From the NCBI GenBank assembly GCA_034428935.1, contig DAOUHB010000151.1:1-64000 (forward strand): a DNA stretch of 64,000 bases, in the 5' to 3' direction. Every line of letters starts with the position of its first letter. Position 1 is the stretch's first letter. Under the pieces are notes generated by a model. That model was not told the origin of the DNA. It was given only the letters and a program-made list of their open reading frames with translations, and searched no databases. A program made the translations under genes and the position numbers. Source of the stretch: JAAYZQ01 sp034428935 (GTDB lineage Bacteria; Chloroflexota; Anaerolineae; JAAYZQ01). Below are positions 33,189 to 42,046 of the stretch, piece after piece.

Positions 33189-33240
33189 TAGGTGCAACAG
33201 TTATGAGTTTAGTATACCATAGGTGGTCAATAGGTGCAAC
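33189..33240 (-). promoter_or_regulatory. Toxin-antitoxin promoter and direct-repeat operator
   Basis: On the minus strand: TTGCAC (33234-33239), a 17-base spacer and TATACT (33211-33216). The 10-bp repeat TAGGTGCAAC (plus strand) occurs at 33189-33198 and 33231-33240, 42 bases apart (about four helical turns). It overlaps the -35 and the transcript start region, as expected for an autorepression operator. Confidence 0.65.
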
Positions 33241-33579
33241 AAAAAGGTCTGGAGTGGCTATACTCCCGATCAAGAGAGACCGAGCACAGGAAGGCGTCCC
33301 GTGGAGGTCGAAATCGCCCGTGTGGTGAAAGCGCCCAATCCGTTAGTACTCATCCACCGGCGTGCCATATTTCGACTCATCGGCGGCGTACGTTGCCTGG
33401 GTTTCAATGGCAGCGTTGGTCAGCCGAACCGATTGGGCCGGTCACTTTGCCGTGATTGAGGACGGCCGCACAAGCATGACTCCTTTGCCATCTGCCGGAT
33501 AAGCGCCCTCAGCTCTGGGAACAGTTGTGCTCAATGCGGTCCTCCCACGGGAATGTAGGCCCGGTCTGCCGGGGTCTCC
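33241..33579. other. Intergenic region upstream of the toxin-antitoxin operon
   Basis: About 340 bases between the antitoxin promoter and the stop of the TPR gene. I see no gene with a ribosome site and family signal, and no strong dyad. Confidence 0.5.
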
Positions 33580-34791
33580 TTAGCCCGCCAGCCCGGCTTC
33601 TGCCATCTTGAGGTGTGCTTCGATGTCGGCGAGCTGGGCGGCGGCCCTTCCGCCCATCGCTGACCGGGCGAGGCGCTGTCGTGCGTCCACCAGTATCTCG
33701 CGTGCTGCTTCCCATTTCTCCTGGCGCAGGTACAGATCGGCCAGGTTGTCCTCGGCGCATGCCCGGCCCACGGGCTGGCCCAGCCGCCGCCACACCTGGA
33801 TCGAGCGCTGGAAGGAGTCCTCCGCCTCGTTCCACTTTCTTTGCTCCATCAGGGCCAGGCCCAGGTTGTTGGATGCCTGGGCCAATCCCAGGGAGTAGCC
33901 GGTGTCGCCCATGATCTCGATGGCCCGGCGGTAGAGCCCCTCGGCCTGCTCCACCCGGCCCTGGTTCAGGCAGACGTTTCCCAGGTCCATGGAGGCGACG
34001 GCCTGATAGACGATGGAGTTTGTCTGGCCGTACAGGGCGACCGCTTCCTGCAGACATGCCTCGGCCTGAACGAGATCGCCCTTCAGGCGATGGGAGACGC
34101 CAATGTTGTGCCTGGCGCGAGCCATCCCCTCCAGGCTCCCGGCATCGGACCAGAGCCTCCACGCCGCCTGGTGGTGCTCCAGGGCCCGGTCCCAGTCTCG
34201 CTGGTCGCGGTGGACGAGGCCCAGGTTGTTGTGGACAAAGGCCTGATCTTCAAGGTCGCCACATGCTTGATAGGTGCACAGGGCCCGCTCCAGGGCCTTT
34301 CGGGCCTCGTCGAGCTTGCCCTGTAGGCGATACACGTCGCCCAGGTTAGCCAGCGCCCCCGCCTCTCCACGCCCGTCGCCAAGCCCGGCATACAGCCGGC
34401 AGGCGGACTCCTGGTAAGTGGCCGCGGCGGGCCAATCCCCCTGGTACCGCTTCAGCTCGCCCAGGGCGCGCAACAGGGCTGCTTCCGCCACCCGGTTCTC
34501 CTGCTGGCGGCTGACCGACAAGCTGGCCTGCAGCGACTGCTCCCAATCATACCATGAGCCCTGGCGCTCGGCGTAGGGGTGAAAGGCCAGAGCCAGCTCC
34601 AACCCCGGCCGCCAGGCGTCCTCCAGTTGCAGCGCCCAGGTCAACGCCGAAGCAATGTTCTGCCGTTCCCGGTGGAGCAGCCGGTCGTCCTGGCCGGCAT
34701 CCTGGAGTCGGGCCAGCCAGAAGTGCGCGTTCTTGACCAGCTTCTGGCGGAAAAAGGCGGGCCAGTGGTTGTCGTCGGGTGCCGGATCCAT
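33580..34791 (-). CDS. Tetratricopeptide repeat protein
   Basis: 403 residues. After an N-terminal segment (FRQKLVKNAHFWLARLQ; then IASALTWALQLEDAWRPGLELALAF) like the winged region before TPRs in AfsR/MalT-type ATPases, about seven TPR units of the TPR_12 kind fill residues about 110-390. Examples are GALANLGDVYRLQGKLDEA and QASNNLGLALMEQRKWNEAE. No NB-ARC or DNA-binding domain is attached, so this looks like the repeat arm of a signalling ATPase used alone, or a fragment that has become independent. The ATG has a GAGGGAAGACA site and a promoter lies upstream, so it appears to be expressed as is. Confidence 0.78.
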   Translation of the reverse strand: MDPAPDDNHWPAFFRQKLVKNAHFWLARLQDAGQDDRLLHRERQNIASALTWALQLEDAWRPGLELALAFHPYAERQGSWYDWEQSLQASLSVSRQQENRVAEAALLRALGELKRYQGDWPAAATYQESACRLYAGLGDGRGEAGALANLGDVYRLQGKLDEARKALERALCTYQACGDLEDQAFVHNNLGLVHRDQRDWDRALEHHQAAWRLWSDAGSLEGMARARHNIGVSHRLKGDLVQAEACLQEAVALYGQTNSIVYQAVASMDLGNVCLNQGRVEQAEGLYRRAIEIMGDTGYSLGLAQASNNLGLALMEQRKWNEAEDSFQRSIQVWRRLGQPVGRACAEDNLADLYLRQEKWEAAREILVDARQRLARSAMGGRAAAQLADIEAHLKMAEAGLAG

Positions 34792-34841
34792 TGTCTTCCC
34801 TCTTTCGCTTTGCCTGCAGCAGCCACCCCAAAACTCGTTCC

Positions 34842-34870
34842 AGTATAACACAACCCTTTTCATCTCAACA
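34842..34870 (-). promoter_or_regulatory. Promoter for the TPR gene
   Basis: On the minus strand: TGTTGA (34865-34870), or TTGTTG with an 18-base spacer, then TATACT (34842-34847), about 50 bases before the ATG. Confidence 0.55.
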
Positions 34871-34936
34871 AGTCGAGGACGAGCCATCCGATGCGCTGAG
34901 GCATGAAGAGCAGCGAGAGGCCAATTTCGGGCGTAA

Positions 34937-35728
34937 TCACGCTTCGCCGAGCATCGCCCGCAGCTCAAGGGCATTGGCCCCCGCATGGCCGTGGGCGTCG
35001 TTGTTGAAATAGATGTACAGGGACCGCCGAACGCCGTCCTCTGCCTCCGGGGTGGTGTCGGCGGCCAGGTCGCGCAGCCGGCTCGCCCAATCGGCCAGGT
35101 CCTCACCGCTGTAGCGGCCGCCGTAGCGCGTGCCCGCGCCGTGAAACCGGACGTAGACGATGGGCCCCGTCACCCAGAGGGGGCACGGCACATCGGGCAG
35201 GTGATAGATACAAAACGAGAGCCCGTGGCGCGCCAGCACGTCGCGCACGGGCTCTACAAACCAGCGCGGATCGCGAAACTCGAAGACGTGCTCCATGCCC
35301 TGGGCCACTTCCATGCCGTCCAGGAGCGAGGCAAACTCCTCCAGGCGCTCGGGGTTGGCCTTCCAGCGCGGCGGGAGCTGGTAGAGGATTGGCCCCAGGG
35401 CCGGGCCCAGGCGCCGGGCGCGCTCCAGGAAGCGATGCAGGGGCTCCTCGCAGTCGCCCAGGCGCCGGATGTGCGACAGGTAGCGGTTGGCCTTGACGGC
35501 GTACAGGAAGCCCGCTGGCGCCTGTTCCCGCCAGTGGTCGAAGGCGCCCCCCGATGGCAGGCGATAGAACGTATTGTTGATCTCGACCGTGTCGAAAACG
35601 CTGGCATAGTGCGCGAACCAGCGCGACGTTGGCAGGCCGGCCGGGTAAAAGACGCCCTCGGCCCAGTGGCGGTAGACCCAGCCCGAGGTGCCGACTACTG
35701 CTGTCGCAGCTTTGGCGAGTCTAGCCAC
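34937..35728 (-). CDS. DUF72 (YecE-like) TIM-barrel protein
   Basis: 263 residues, full length. The family N-terminus VVGTSGWVYRHWAEGVFYP, the TVEINNTFYRLPS strand, KANRYLSHIRRL and FEFRDPRW identify DUF72. These are TIM-barrel proteins with a conserved polar pocket, suspected to be hydrolases, with no proven reaction. The GTG start lies 34 bases inside the preceding DUF3887 gene and lacks a clear ribosome site, so translation is probably coupled. Confidence 0.88.
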   Translation of the reverse strand: MARLAKAATAVVGTSGWVYRHWAEGVFYPAGLPTSRWFAHYASVFDTVEINNTFYRLPSGGAFDHWREQAPAGFLYAVKANRYLSHIRRLGDCEEPLHRFLERARRLGPALGPILYQLPPRWKANPERLEEFASLLDGMEVAQGMEHVFEFRDPRWFVEPVRDVLARHGLSFCIYHLPDVPCPLWVTGPIVYVRFHGAGTRYGGRYSGEDLADWASRLRDLAADTTPEAEDGVRRSLYIYFNNDAHGHAGANALELRAMLGEA

Positions 35729-36138
35729 AGCCCGGAGATCTGCCTGTCCTGGTCGAACACCACGCGCATGCTGACGTGTTCCTCGTCCTCGTACCGGGCG
35801 TCATAGTTGACGGCAATGAAGTCGTCGCCCTCTTCTACGCCCATCACCTGGCGTGAGACATAGGCCCCCACCTTGTCCTCCAGCGTGGCGCGCAGCGCCG
35901 AAAACTGCGACTCGGTCATGGCCGCCAGCATCTCGGGGCTCATATCACGGCTGAACTGGGCATAGTCGCCCGCTTCCAGGCCGGCGAGCAAGTTATCCGT
36001 CGCTGGCTCGGCGTAGGCCAGCACGGCCTCGCGCTCGGCCCCCTCGAGCTGAGGTACGCCGGGGACACAACCGGCGACGAGCAGCACACCGCATGCCCCG
36101 AGCAGGATGGCGATGACCGGGCCATTCCATGTTCTCAT
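35695..36138 (-). CDS. DUF3887 lipoprotein
   Basis: 147 residues. A signal peptide ends in LLVAGCVPG, a lipobox with Cys24. The rest (DNLLAGLEAGDYAQFSRDMSPEMLAAMTESQF, then a strand-rich half with VNYDARYEDEEHVSMRVVFD) fits the NTF2-like DUF3887 domain found in bacterial lipoproteins. Function is unknown. The ATG follows GGAGGATTCG, 17 bases below the large beta-helix protein gene, so the two may share a transcript. Confidence 0.83.
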   Translation of the reverse strand: MRTWNGPVIAILLGACGVLLVAGCVPGVPQLEGAEREAVLAYAEPATDNLLAGLEAGDYAQFSRDMSPEMLAAMTESQFSALRATLEDKVGAYVSRQVMGVEEGDDFIAVNYDARYEDEEHVSMRVVFDQDRQISGLWLDSPKLRQQ

Positions 36139-36154
36139 CGAATCCTCCGTGTTT

Positions 36155-38893
36155 TCAATGCCCCCGGGTGTATCCCTTGATCACCAGGGGCAGATATACC
36201 TTTTGCTTCGGCCCTCCGAGCACGTGCCGGGGGACCATCACCTCCGTCACCACCCCGCCGATGAGCTCGCCATCGACGTAACCCTCCACTGCCACGCGGG
36301 GCTGGGTGCCCTGGACCGCGGCCAGCCCCGGCCGGATGCCCAGCAGGCCGGTCACCTCTTCGCCCGGCCCCAGCTCCACGGCTGCCGGGCTGACCGTCAC
36401 CATCCAGTCGGGCGGCAGGTCCAGTCTGCGCACCCGCAGCTCGACCGTCGCCGTCTCGGCCAGCGGGTTGCCGATCTGGAAGGGCGTTTGACTGACAAAG
36501 ATGCGCGCCAGGTTGGTGGCGGCCAGGGAGGCATCGGCGGCCCGGCCGGCGTCCTCTTCAAAGTTGGGCGGGTTCTGGAGGACCGGACCCAGGGAACGGA
36601 GCGCGTCGGCGACGGCGCTCAGCCGGCTCACGACGCTGCCGGCCAGCTCGGCCGGGTCGGCGGCGATGCGGGACTGGCGAATGGCCTCGATCTCGGCGTC
36701 GCCCAGGCCGATCGATCGGGCGGCCGCGATCTCGTCTGCGTTGAACCCCTCGCTGGCCAACCGCGCCTGGTACTCCACGACCTCGGCCACCGGCACGGTC
36801 AGGTCCTCCACCCCCTCGCTGAGCATGACTGCCAGCAGGTCGTCCATCCGGCCGGCCACATCCAGCATTGTGGCGCCCGACTCTTGCTTGTAGTAGATTA
36901 GCGTTGCGGCCTGCTCGGAAGCCCAGTACAGGTCGTTCGCGTTGGCGGCGCCCGAATAGCGATCCAGCGACAACGCCGCGGCCCGCAGGCGGGGCGTCAG
37001 ATCGAGCATCGCTTCCATCAGTGCATTGCCGGCCGCCGCCCGGGCCGCCGAAAGATCTCCACCGGGCACCAGGGGCGTGAATGTATAGCTTTCCAGCGTG
37101 GCGTAGGTGTCATAGTCCTGGCGAGGCGGGCACTGGCCCAATGCCTGGGTCGCCGTGGACCAGCTCTCCAGGTTAAAGTCCATAAGGTAGCTGAACAGAG
37201 CATTGGGGATGGCCATGCCGGTCAGGTTTTCGGGCGAGGTGATGGCATCCAGGGCCATCTGCCCGTCGTTGATGCGGTCCATGGCCGCCTTGGCCTTCTT
37301 GAGGCAGTCCTTCTCGCTTTCCGGGTCGCCGTCGTCCGGTGGCTCCTCGTCAGGGTCCTCGTCCCCCTCCCCGGTGCCGGGGGAGCCCAGGGCGCCCGGC
37401 TCGATGGAAAAGTTGGTTTGGCCGCCGCCCGCGAGTTGAAGCTCCGGGGCGGTACGGCCGGCAGGGTGGGCCACGTAATTCACGCGCAGGCAGACGTGGC
37501 CAGAAGCCGGGGGCAGCCAGGGCACGCTGATCTCTTCGTCGCTGTTGGCTTCCAGGCGCACGTCCTCGACGCCGCCCAGCGGTGCAAAAGTCACGCCGAT
37601 GCCGTACCGGGCATAGGAAAAGGTCGCGTTGACCTTCATGGGGTACGGGTTGGGATTGGTCAGCCTGGCCCGTACGGTGCTGGGCACGCCCTGGATGATG
37701 GGCTTGGGCTCCAATTCAATGTTGCCATCCATATAGGGAGCTTCCGCGCCGGGCAAAAGCGGATCGCCAGCGGCCTCGACAAAGGTCACGGATGCTTCGG
37801 GGCCGGCAACGCACTCGCAGCCATCGCCGCCCTCCACGAGGGCCGTCAGCACGGCATCGCCGGCCGTGTCCGACGAGAGATAGGCGAGGGTCTCTCCGTC
37901 AAGGTTGGTAATGCCGGCACCGCTCACGCTGCCCAGGTCGCTCTGCAGCCTGACGCTGCGACCTGGCAGTGGCCGACCGGCGCCGTCTCGGAGGGTGATC
38001 TTGACCGGGATGAGGGACACACCATCGGCCGGGGCAAACCACCGCTGCGGCGCCAGCGACAGCCTCAGTGCATCGCCGGCGGCTACGGGGGCCGGCTCCT
38101 CGCCGGGCGCGCTCAAGAATGGGCGAAAGACCACACCGGGCGGCGAACTGTCTGCGATGGCATCGCCCGCCCCGGCAGGGTTGCACTCCGGATGGTATGG
38201 CCCGCTGGCGTCACCCCACCAGTTGTTCGCTGCCAAGATCAGGCTGCCGTACGAGTTTTCGACCGCGTACACCCCATTGTCCACGATGTGGCAGCCTTCC
38301 ACGATTAACGAGCTGAGGCTGGCCCACAGCCCCACCTCGCTGGCGTGGCGCAGGACACAGTCCGACAGGTGGACAGTGGCCGTCTGGACCATGAGATTCC
38401 ACTGGGCGTACTCGATGGTGACGTGGCGCAGCACCGAACCCTGGTCCCGGACCATGCTCGGGCTTTGTATGATCAGGAACAGCCACGAGCCGGGCTCCTT
38501 GACCGTCCCGGTGAACAGGATCGGCCGGGCTTCGGTGCCGATGGCCTTTAGCGTGCCCATGACGATGAGGCTTGCGTTCGGGTCAAACTGCACCTCGACG
38601 CCCGGCTCCACGGTCAGGGTCGCCCCTTCAGCCACCTGGGTGCCATCGGAGTCAAAGACCACGCGGTAGGGGCTCCCCTCCAGCGTCCAGACCGTGCTGG
38701 TGTCGATGTCTGCATCGACGATTGTGCCCGCGGGCCCCCTGAGACCGGGGAGCGGGTTTGGAGCGTGGGCCCGGCCGGCTGAAGCCTGGACCGCAGGAGA
38801 CGCCAGCAGTACGAGGCTCAACCACAGGCCAACGAGAGGGGGCCCGGCCCAGGGGCCGGAGTCTCTCAAGGAGAAAATCCGTCGCCGCTTCAT
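36155..38893 (-). CDS. Large secreted beta-helix / Ig-like surface protein
   Basis: 912 residues. A signal peptide (about 20-38) precedes a parallel beta-helix region (about 60-250). That region has the 'right-handed beta-helix' pattern GATLTVEPGVEVQFDPNASLIV and the typical closing motif AANNWWGDASGPYHPECNPAG. A Big_1-like Ig domain (about 280-365) and a CARDB-like domain (about 385-480) follow. After an acidic GDEDPDEEPPDDGDPESE spacer, about 250 mostly helical residues lead to another beta-sandwich. The C-terminus reads KVYLPLVIKGYTRGH, resembling the tail of the subtilase at 13447-15711. It is probably an exposed adhesin or surface polysaccharide-binding protein; no catalytic residues are evident. 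It has a consensus promoter. Confidence 0.8.
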   Translation of the reverse strand: MKRRRIFSLRDSGPWAGPPLVGLWLSLVLLASPAVQASAGRAHAPNPLPGLRGPAGTIVDADIDTSTVWTLEGSPYRVVFDSDGTQVAEGATLTVEPGVEVQFDPNASLIVMGTLKAIGTEARPILFTGTVKEPGSWLFLIIQSPSMVRDQGSVLRHVTIEYAQWNLMVQTATVHLSDCVLRHASEVGLWASLSSLIVEGCHIVDNGVYAVENSYGSLILAANNWWGDASGPYHPECNPAGAGDAIADSSPPGVVFRPFLSAPGEEPAPVAAGDALRLSLAPQRWFAPADGVSLIPVKITLRDGAGRPLPGRSVRLQSDLGSVSGAGITNLDGETLAYLSSDTAGDAVLTALVEGGDGCECVAGPEASVTFVEAAGDPLLPGAEAPYMDGNIELEPKPIIQGVPSTVRARLTNPNPYPMKVNATFSYARYGIGVTFAPLGGVEDVRLEANSDEEISVPWLPPASGHVCLRVNYVAHPAGRTAPELQLAGGGQTNFSIEPGALGSPGTGEGDEDPDEEPPDDGDPESEKDCLKKAKAAMDRINDGQMALDAITSPENLTGMAIPNALFSYLMDFNLESWSTATQALGQCPPRQDYDTYATLESYTFTPLVPGGDLSAARAAAGNALMEAMLDLTPRLRAAALSLDRYSGAANANDLYWASEQAATLIYYKQESGATMLDVAGRMDDLLAVMLSEGVEDLTVPVAEVVEYQARLASEGFNADEIAAARSIGLGDAEIEAIRQSRIAADPAELAGSVVSRLSAVADALRSLGPVLQNPPNFEEDAGRAADASLAATNLARIFVSQTPFQIGNPLAETATVELRVRRLDLPPDWMVTVSPAAVELGPGEEVTGLLGIRPGLAAVQGTQPRVAVEGYVDGELIGGVVTEVMVPRHVLGGPKQKVYLPLVIKGYTRGH

Positions 38894-38928
38894 GGCAAGC
38901 TCTCCTTTCTGGCTCCTATGCTATGACC

Positions 38929-38957
38929 ATTATAGGCCCTGGCCCCGGGGATGTCAA
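38929..38957 (-). promoter_or_regulatory. Consensus promoter for the beta-helix surface protein
   Basis: On the minus strand: TTGACA (38952-38957), a 17-base spacer and TATAAT (38929-38934). Both hexamers are perfect consensus, about 36 bases before the ATG. Confidence 0.85.
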
Positions 38958-38966
38958 GCCCTCGAG

Positions 38967-39117
38967 CCAGGCCACCGGGGTTGTTGCAGAGTTGGTCCTA
39001 TTGCCTGGGACCGCCGAGCGCCGGCTCGGCGTTTCTCTCTACACGCAACCTGCCGAGCTGGTGCTCGGCGCACCCAGCAGTAGTCAAGAAACTGTGCAAC
39101 AACCATACCAGGCCACC
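38967..39117. mobile_element. MITE-like element with terminal inverted repeats
   Basis: GGTTGTTGCA at 38979-38988 is repeated in inverse orientation at 39095-39104; extending inward, 14 of 15 bases match. The copy is flanked by the 10-bp direct repeat CCAGGCCACC at 38967-38976 and 39108-39117. Inside are two dyads (GCCGAG-CGCCG-GCTCGGC and GCCGAGC-TGGT-GCTCGGC) and no coding frame. This is what a short non-autonomous element looks like, but the direct repeats do not abut the inverted repeats exactly, so target-site duplication is only likely. Confidence 0.5.
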
Positions 39118-39449
39118 CTGGCAACGCCAAGATATATCCCAACATGTATCCCTTGGCTGTACCCAGATATATAGACCCGGCTTCCGTTCTGTGCTAGACT
39201 CGAAGTCCAGCGGCGAGCGCCTACATTCCCCATCGCTTTCGCGCGAGTGTCGTGGCGCCGGATTGCGGAAGGCCGGAGCTGCCCGATCCGATTCCAAAAC
39301 ACCTGGCCACGAAACTGATGCCGTCTATGGCACGGTCCGCACCTTTGCCCGTGGCACGGGGCGGTGGGATCTGGCAGGCAGGGAGGGGAGGCCCGGGTCA
39401 TGGGAGTGCGGGATAGCATTTTGCGCGGCGTCTTGCCCGGCCTGGCAGT

Positions 39450-39623
39450 GCTAAAGGGTTTGGCCTGGCCGTGTGGGCCGGCAGCTACCTGGGGTTGCTG
39501 CCGCTGACAGGCATTTACCGGCCGGCGACCGAGTATCCGGCGCGCCGGAACGCTTTGATGATCGCGGCCCACGTGGTGTGGGGCGCGGGGTTGGGGCTGC
39601 TGTTCGCCGCCCGCCGCAGGTAA
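39450..39623 (+). pseudogene. 3' remnant of a DUF1440/DUF6789-like membrane protein gene
   Basis: The frame reads KGFGLAVWAGSYLGLLPL, then TGIYRPATEYPARRNALM and IAAHVVWGAGLGLLFAARRR, then TAA. It is the usual C-terminal end of small DUF1440/DUF6789-type membrane proteins (second conserved half, PATEHPARRNALMIAAHLVWG-like). No start codon with a ribosome site precedes it and the N-terminal half is missing; a nearby ATG at 39400 is in another frame. Either a deletion or a frameshift broke the gene. Confidence 0.5.
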
Positions 39624-39792
39624 GGCAAGCCGGAAGACGGCGGCGCCGGAGGCCTACCGCATGTTTCGCGACAGGGAGGACAACTGCATCAAGGTCGTCC
39701 TCAGGCCACAACGGCGGGAAGGCAGGAGCCGGCACCCGAACGGCGGACCGGCGCATGACGGTGCGACAAGAATCAGGATACAGGAGAGAAAA

Positions 39793-40254
39793 ATGGCCGA
39801 TCAAATCACCAAGAGCATCATCGTCGACGGGAATGTTTCGGACGTGTTCAACCTGTGGGCCAACATCCAGAACTTTCCCCACTTTATGCACTACGTCAAG
39901 TCAGTCGTCCCTTTGACCGACCAGGCAAGTCGCTGGGTGGTAGAGGGCCCCCTGGGCAAGGAAGTCGAGTGGGAAGCCGAGGTCACCAGGTTCGAGCCAA
40001 ACCGGCGCATCGGGTGGAGCACCAAGGACCGCAAAAGCGACTCGGGCATTACCACCAGCGGCCAGGTGACCTTTGCCGAGCTGGGCACAAACCAGACCGA
40101 AGTGACGGTCACGATGCAATACGTTGCGCCGGCCGGCGCGGTGGGCGAGGTCGTGGCCAAGGTGTTCGCCAACCCCGAAGAGCGCGTGACGGAAGACCTG
40201 AACAACTTCAAGAAGTTCGCGGAAGGGGACGTGAGCCGGCTGACTGCCAGGTAG
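39793..40254 (+). CDS. SRPBCC (polyketide cyclase/START-like) family protein
   Basis: 153 residues. ITKSIIVDGNVSDVFNLWANIQNFPHFMHYVKSV is the standard SRPBCC opening, followed by GKEVEWEAEVTRFEPNRRIGWST and the closing helix FKKFAEGDV. The helix-grip fold binds hydrophobic ligands in a deep pocket; catalytic roles vary and none is shown. The ATG has an AGGAGAGAAAA site. It starts a co-directional set of small proteins leading to the ECF42 sigma gene. Confidence 0.85.
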   Translation: MADQITKSIIVDGNVSDVFNLWANIQNFPHFMHYVKSVVPLTDQASRWVVEGPLGKEVEWEAEVTRFEPNRRIGWSTKDRKSDSGITTSGQVTFAELGTNQTEVTVTMQYVAPAGAVGEVVAKVFANPEERVTEDLNNFKKFAEGDVSRLTAR

Positions 40255-40363
40255 GTAGGCACGCACGGCCGTGCGCGCCCACGGATTCGCCATTCAAGGG
40301 TGCGACGCGCCCATAGATAGCCGGGTGCGTCGCACTCCAATTCGTTGCGTCGAGAGGAGAAGC

Positions 40364-40741
40364 ATGAAGATTACACTTGTAAGCCTACCCGTTAACGATC
40401 CCATGGAAGCCCACAAGTTTTACACCGAGGTCCTTGGCTTTCTGAGCCGGACCCACGTCCCGGAAGCCAACCTGGCCATCGTTGCTTCGCCCGAAGACCC
40501 GGACGGAACGGGGCTGCTGCTCGAGCCGAATGACCACCCCGTGGCCAGGCAGTACCAGCAGGGCATCTATAACGCCGGGATGCCCATCATGGTGTTTGGC
40601 GTCGACGACATTCAAGGGGAATACGAGAGGCTGACGCGACTGGGCGTCGAGTTCCGGCAAGAGCCGACCAGGACCGATTACGGAACTTTGGCCCTGTTGG
40701 ACGATACGTGCGGGAACCTGATCCAGCTCCACCAGGCCTAG
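40364..40741 (+). CDS. VOC-family (glyoxalase/bleomycin-resistance-like) protein
   Basis: 125 residues, one pair of beta-alpha-beta-beta-beta units: MKITLVSLPVNDPMEAHKFYTEVLGF, then GIYNAGMPIMVFGVDDIQGEYERL and DTCGNLIQLHQ. VOC proteins are metal-dependent lyases, dioxygenases or antibiotic-binding proteins. The expected metal ligands are not complete, so binding rather than catalysis is possible. ATG follows GAGAGGAGAAGC, 54 bases before the ECF42 sigma gene. Confidence 0.85.
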   Translation: MKITLVSLPVNDPMEAHKFYTEVLGFLSRTHVPEANLAIVASPEDPDGTGLLLEPNDHPVARQYQQGIYNAGMPIMVFGVDDIQGEYERLTRLGVEFRQEPTRTDYGTLALLDDTCGNLIQLHQA

Positions 40742-40795
40742 TCTGGCGGGGGGAGACCGCTTCCCCGGGAGCGGTGTGCGCCAGGATGATCTGCC

Positions 40796-42046
40796 ATGAC
40801 TGCGAATGTTGACCAAGCTCTCCGCGAGGAGATAGACGAGATCTATCGCACCGAGTCGCGCCGCGTCCTTGCCACGCTCATTCGCCTCCTGGGCGACTTT
40901 GAGCTGGCCGAGGACGCGCTGCACGACGCCTTCATGGCCGCGGTGACCCAATGGCCACGCGACGGCATGCCCCATAATCCCCGGGCGTGGCTCGTATCCG
41001 CCGGCCGCTTCAAGGCCATCGATCGCCTGCGCCGCCGGGCGCGGTTCGACGCCTCCCTCAAGGTCCTCGCCGAGGAGCTGGAGTTGCGTGGCGGCGACGC
41101 CGGGGAGCCGGTCGAGGAAGCCGTCGCCGACGATCAACTGCGGTTGATCTTTGTTTGCTGCCACCCCGCCCTGTCGCCCGATGCCAGGGTGGCCCTCACC
41201 CTGCGCGAAGTCTGCGGCCTCACGACCGAAGAGATCGCCCACGCCTTTCTCACGGCCACCCCCACCGTGGCCCAGCGCATCGTCCGTGCCAAGGCCAAGA
41301 TCCGCAACGCCCGTATCCCCTACGAGCTGCCGACCCGGGCGGACCTGCCCGGCCGGCTGGATGCCGTCCTGCAGGTGATCTATCTCGTCTTTAACGAGGG
41401 TTACTCGGCTTCGTCCGGAGCGTCGCTCACGCGGCCCGACCTCTCCCGCGAGGCCATCCGCCTGGGACGCACTCTCGCCCGGCTGATGCCGGAGCCGGAG
41501 GTCCTGGGCCTGCTGGCCCTGATGCTTCTGCACGAGTCGCGGCGCCGGGCGCGCACGACGCCGGAGGGAGAGCTGGTGCTCCTCCAGGATCAGGACCGCT
41601 CGCTGTGGGACCGGGAGCAGATTGACGAGGGCACGGCTCTGGTAGAGCGGGTCCTATCCTCGCGCAACCTGGGTCCCTACACGGTCCAGGCGGCCATTGC
41701 CGCGGTGCACGCCAACGCTCCCAGCGCCGCCGAGACCGATTGGGACGAGATCGTCGCCCTGTACGACCTGCTGCTGCGCCTGCAGCCCTCACCCGTGGTC
41801 GAGTTGAACCGCGCCGTGGCCGTGGCCATGCGCGATGGGCCCCGGGCCGGGCTGGACCTCATCGAGGCCATCCTGGAGCGCGGGGACCTGGCCGACTATC
41901 ACCTGGCCCACGCGGCCCGCGCCGACCTCTACAGGCGCCTGCGGGAGCATGACAAGGCCAGGGACTCGTACGCGCAGGCTCTCAGGCTGACGCAGCAGGA
42001 ACAGGAGCGGCGCTTTCTCGAGCGGCGGTTGAGGGAGCTGTCGTAA
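40796..42046 (+). CDS. ECF42-type sigma factor with C-terminal TPR extension
   Basis: 416 residues, twice the size of simple ECF factors. Sigma region 2 spans about 18-85 (IYRTESRRVLATLIRLLGDFELAEDALHDAFMAA). Sigma region 4 spans about 120-165 (LTLREVCGLTTEEIAHAFLTATPTVAQRIVRAK). A DUF6596 domain (about 185-285) and TPR-like helices follow to the end (ARADLYRRLREHDKARDSYAQAL). This layout defines ECF group 42, whose neighbours are DGPF/YCII proteins and which needs its C-terminal domain for activity instead of an anti-sigma factor. Three DGPF genes lie immediately downstream. No anti-sigma gene is present. Confidence 0.92.
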   Translation: MTANVDQALREEIDEIYRTESRRVLATLIRLLGDFELAEDALHDAFMAAVTQWPRDGMPHNPRAWLVSAGRFKAIDRLRRRARFDASLKVLAEELELRGGDAGEPVEEAVADDQLRLIFVCCHPALSPDARVALTLREVCGLTTEEIAHAFLTATPTVAQRIVRAKAKIRNARIPYELPTRADLPGRLDAVLQVIYLVFNEGYSASSGASLTRPDLSREAIRLGRTLARLMPEPEVLGLLALMLLHESRRRARTTPEGELVLLQDQDRSLWDREQIDEGTALVERVLSSRNLGPYTVQAAIAAVHANAPSAAETDWDEIVALYDLLLRLQPSPVVELNRAVAVAMRDGPRAGLDLIEAILERGDLADYHLAHAARADLYRRLREHDKARDSYAQALRLTQQEQERRFLERRLRELS

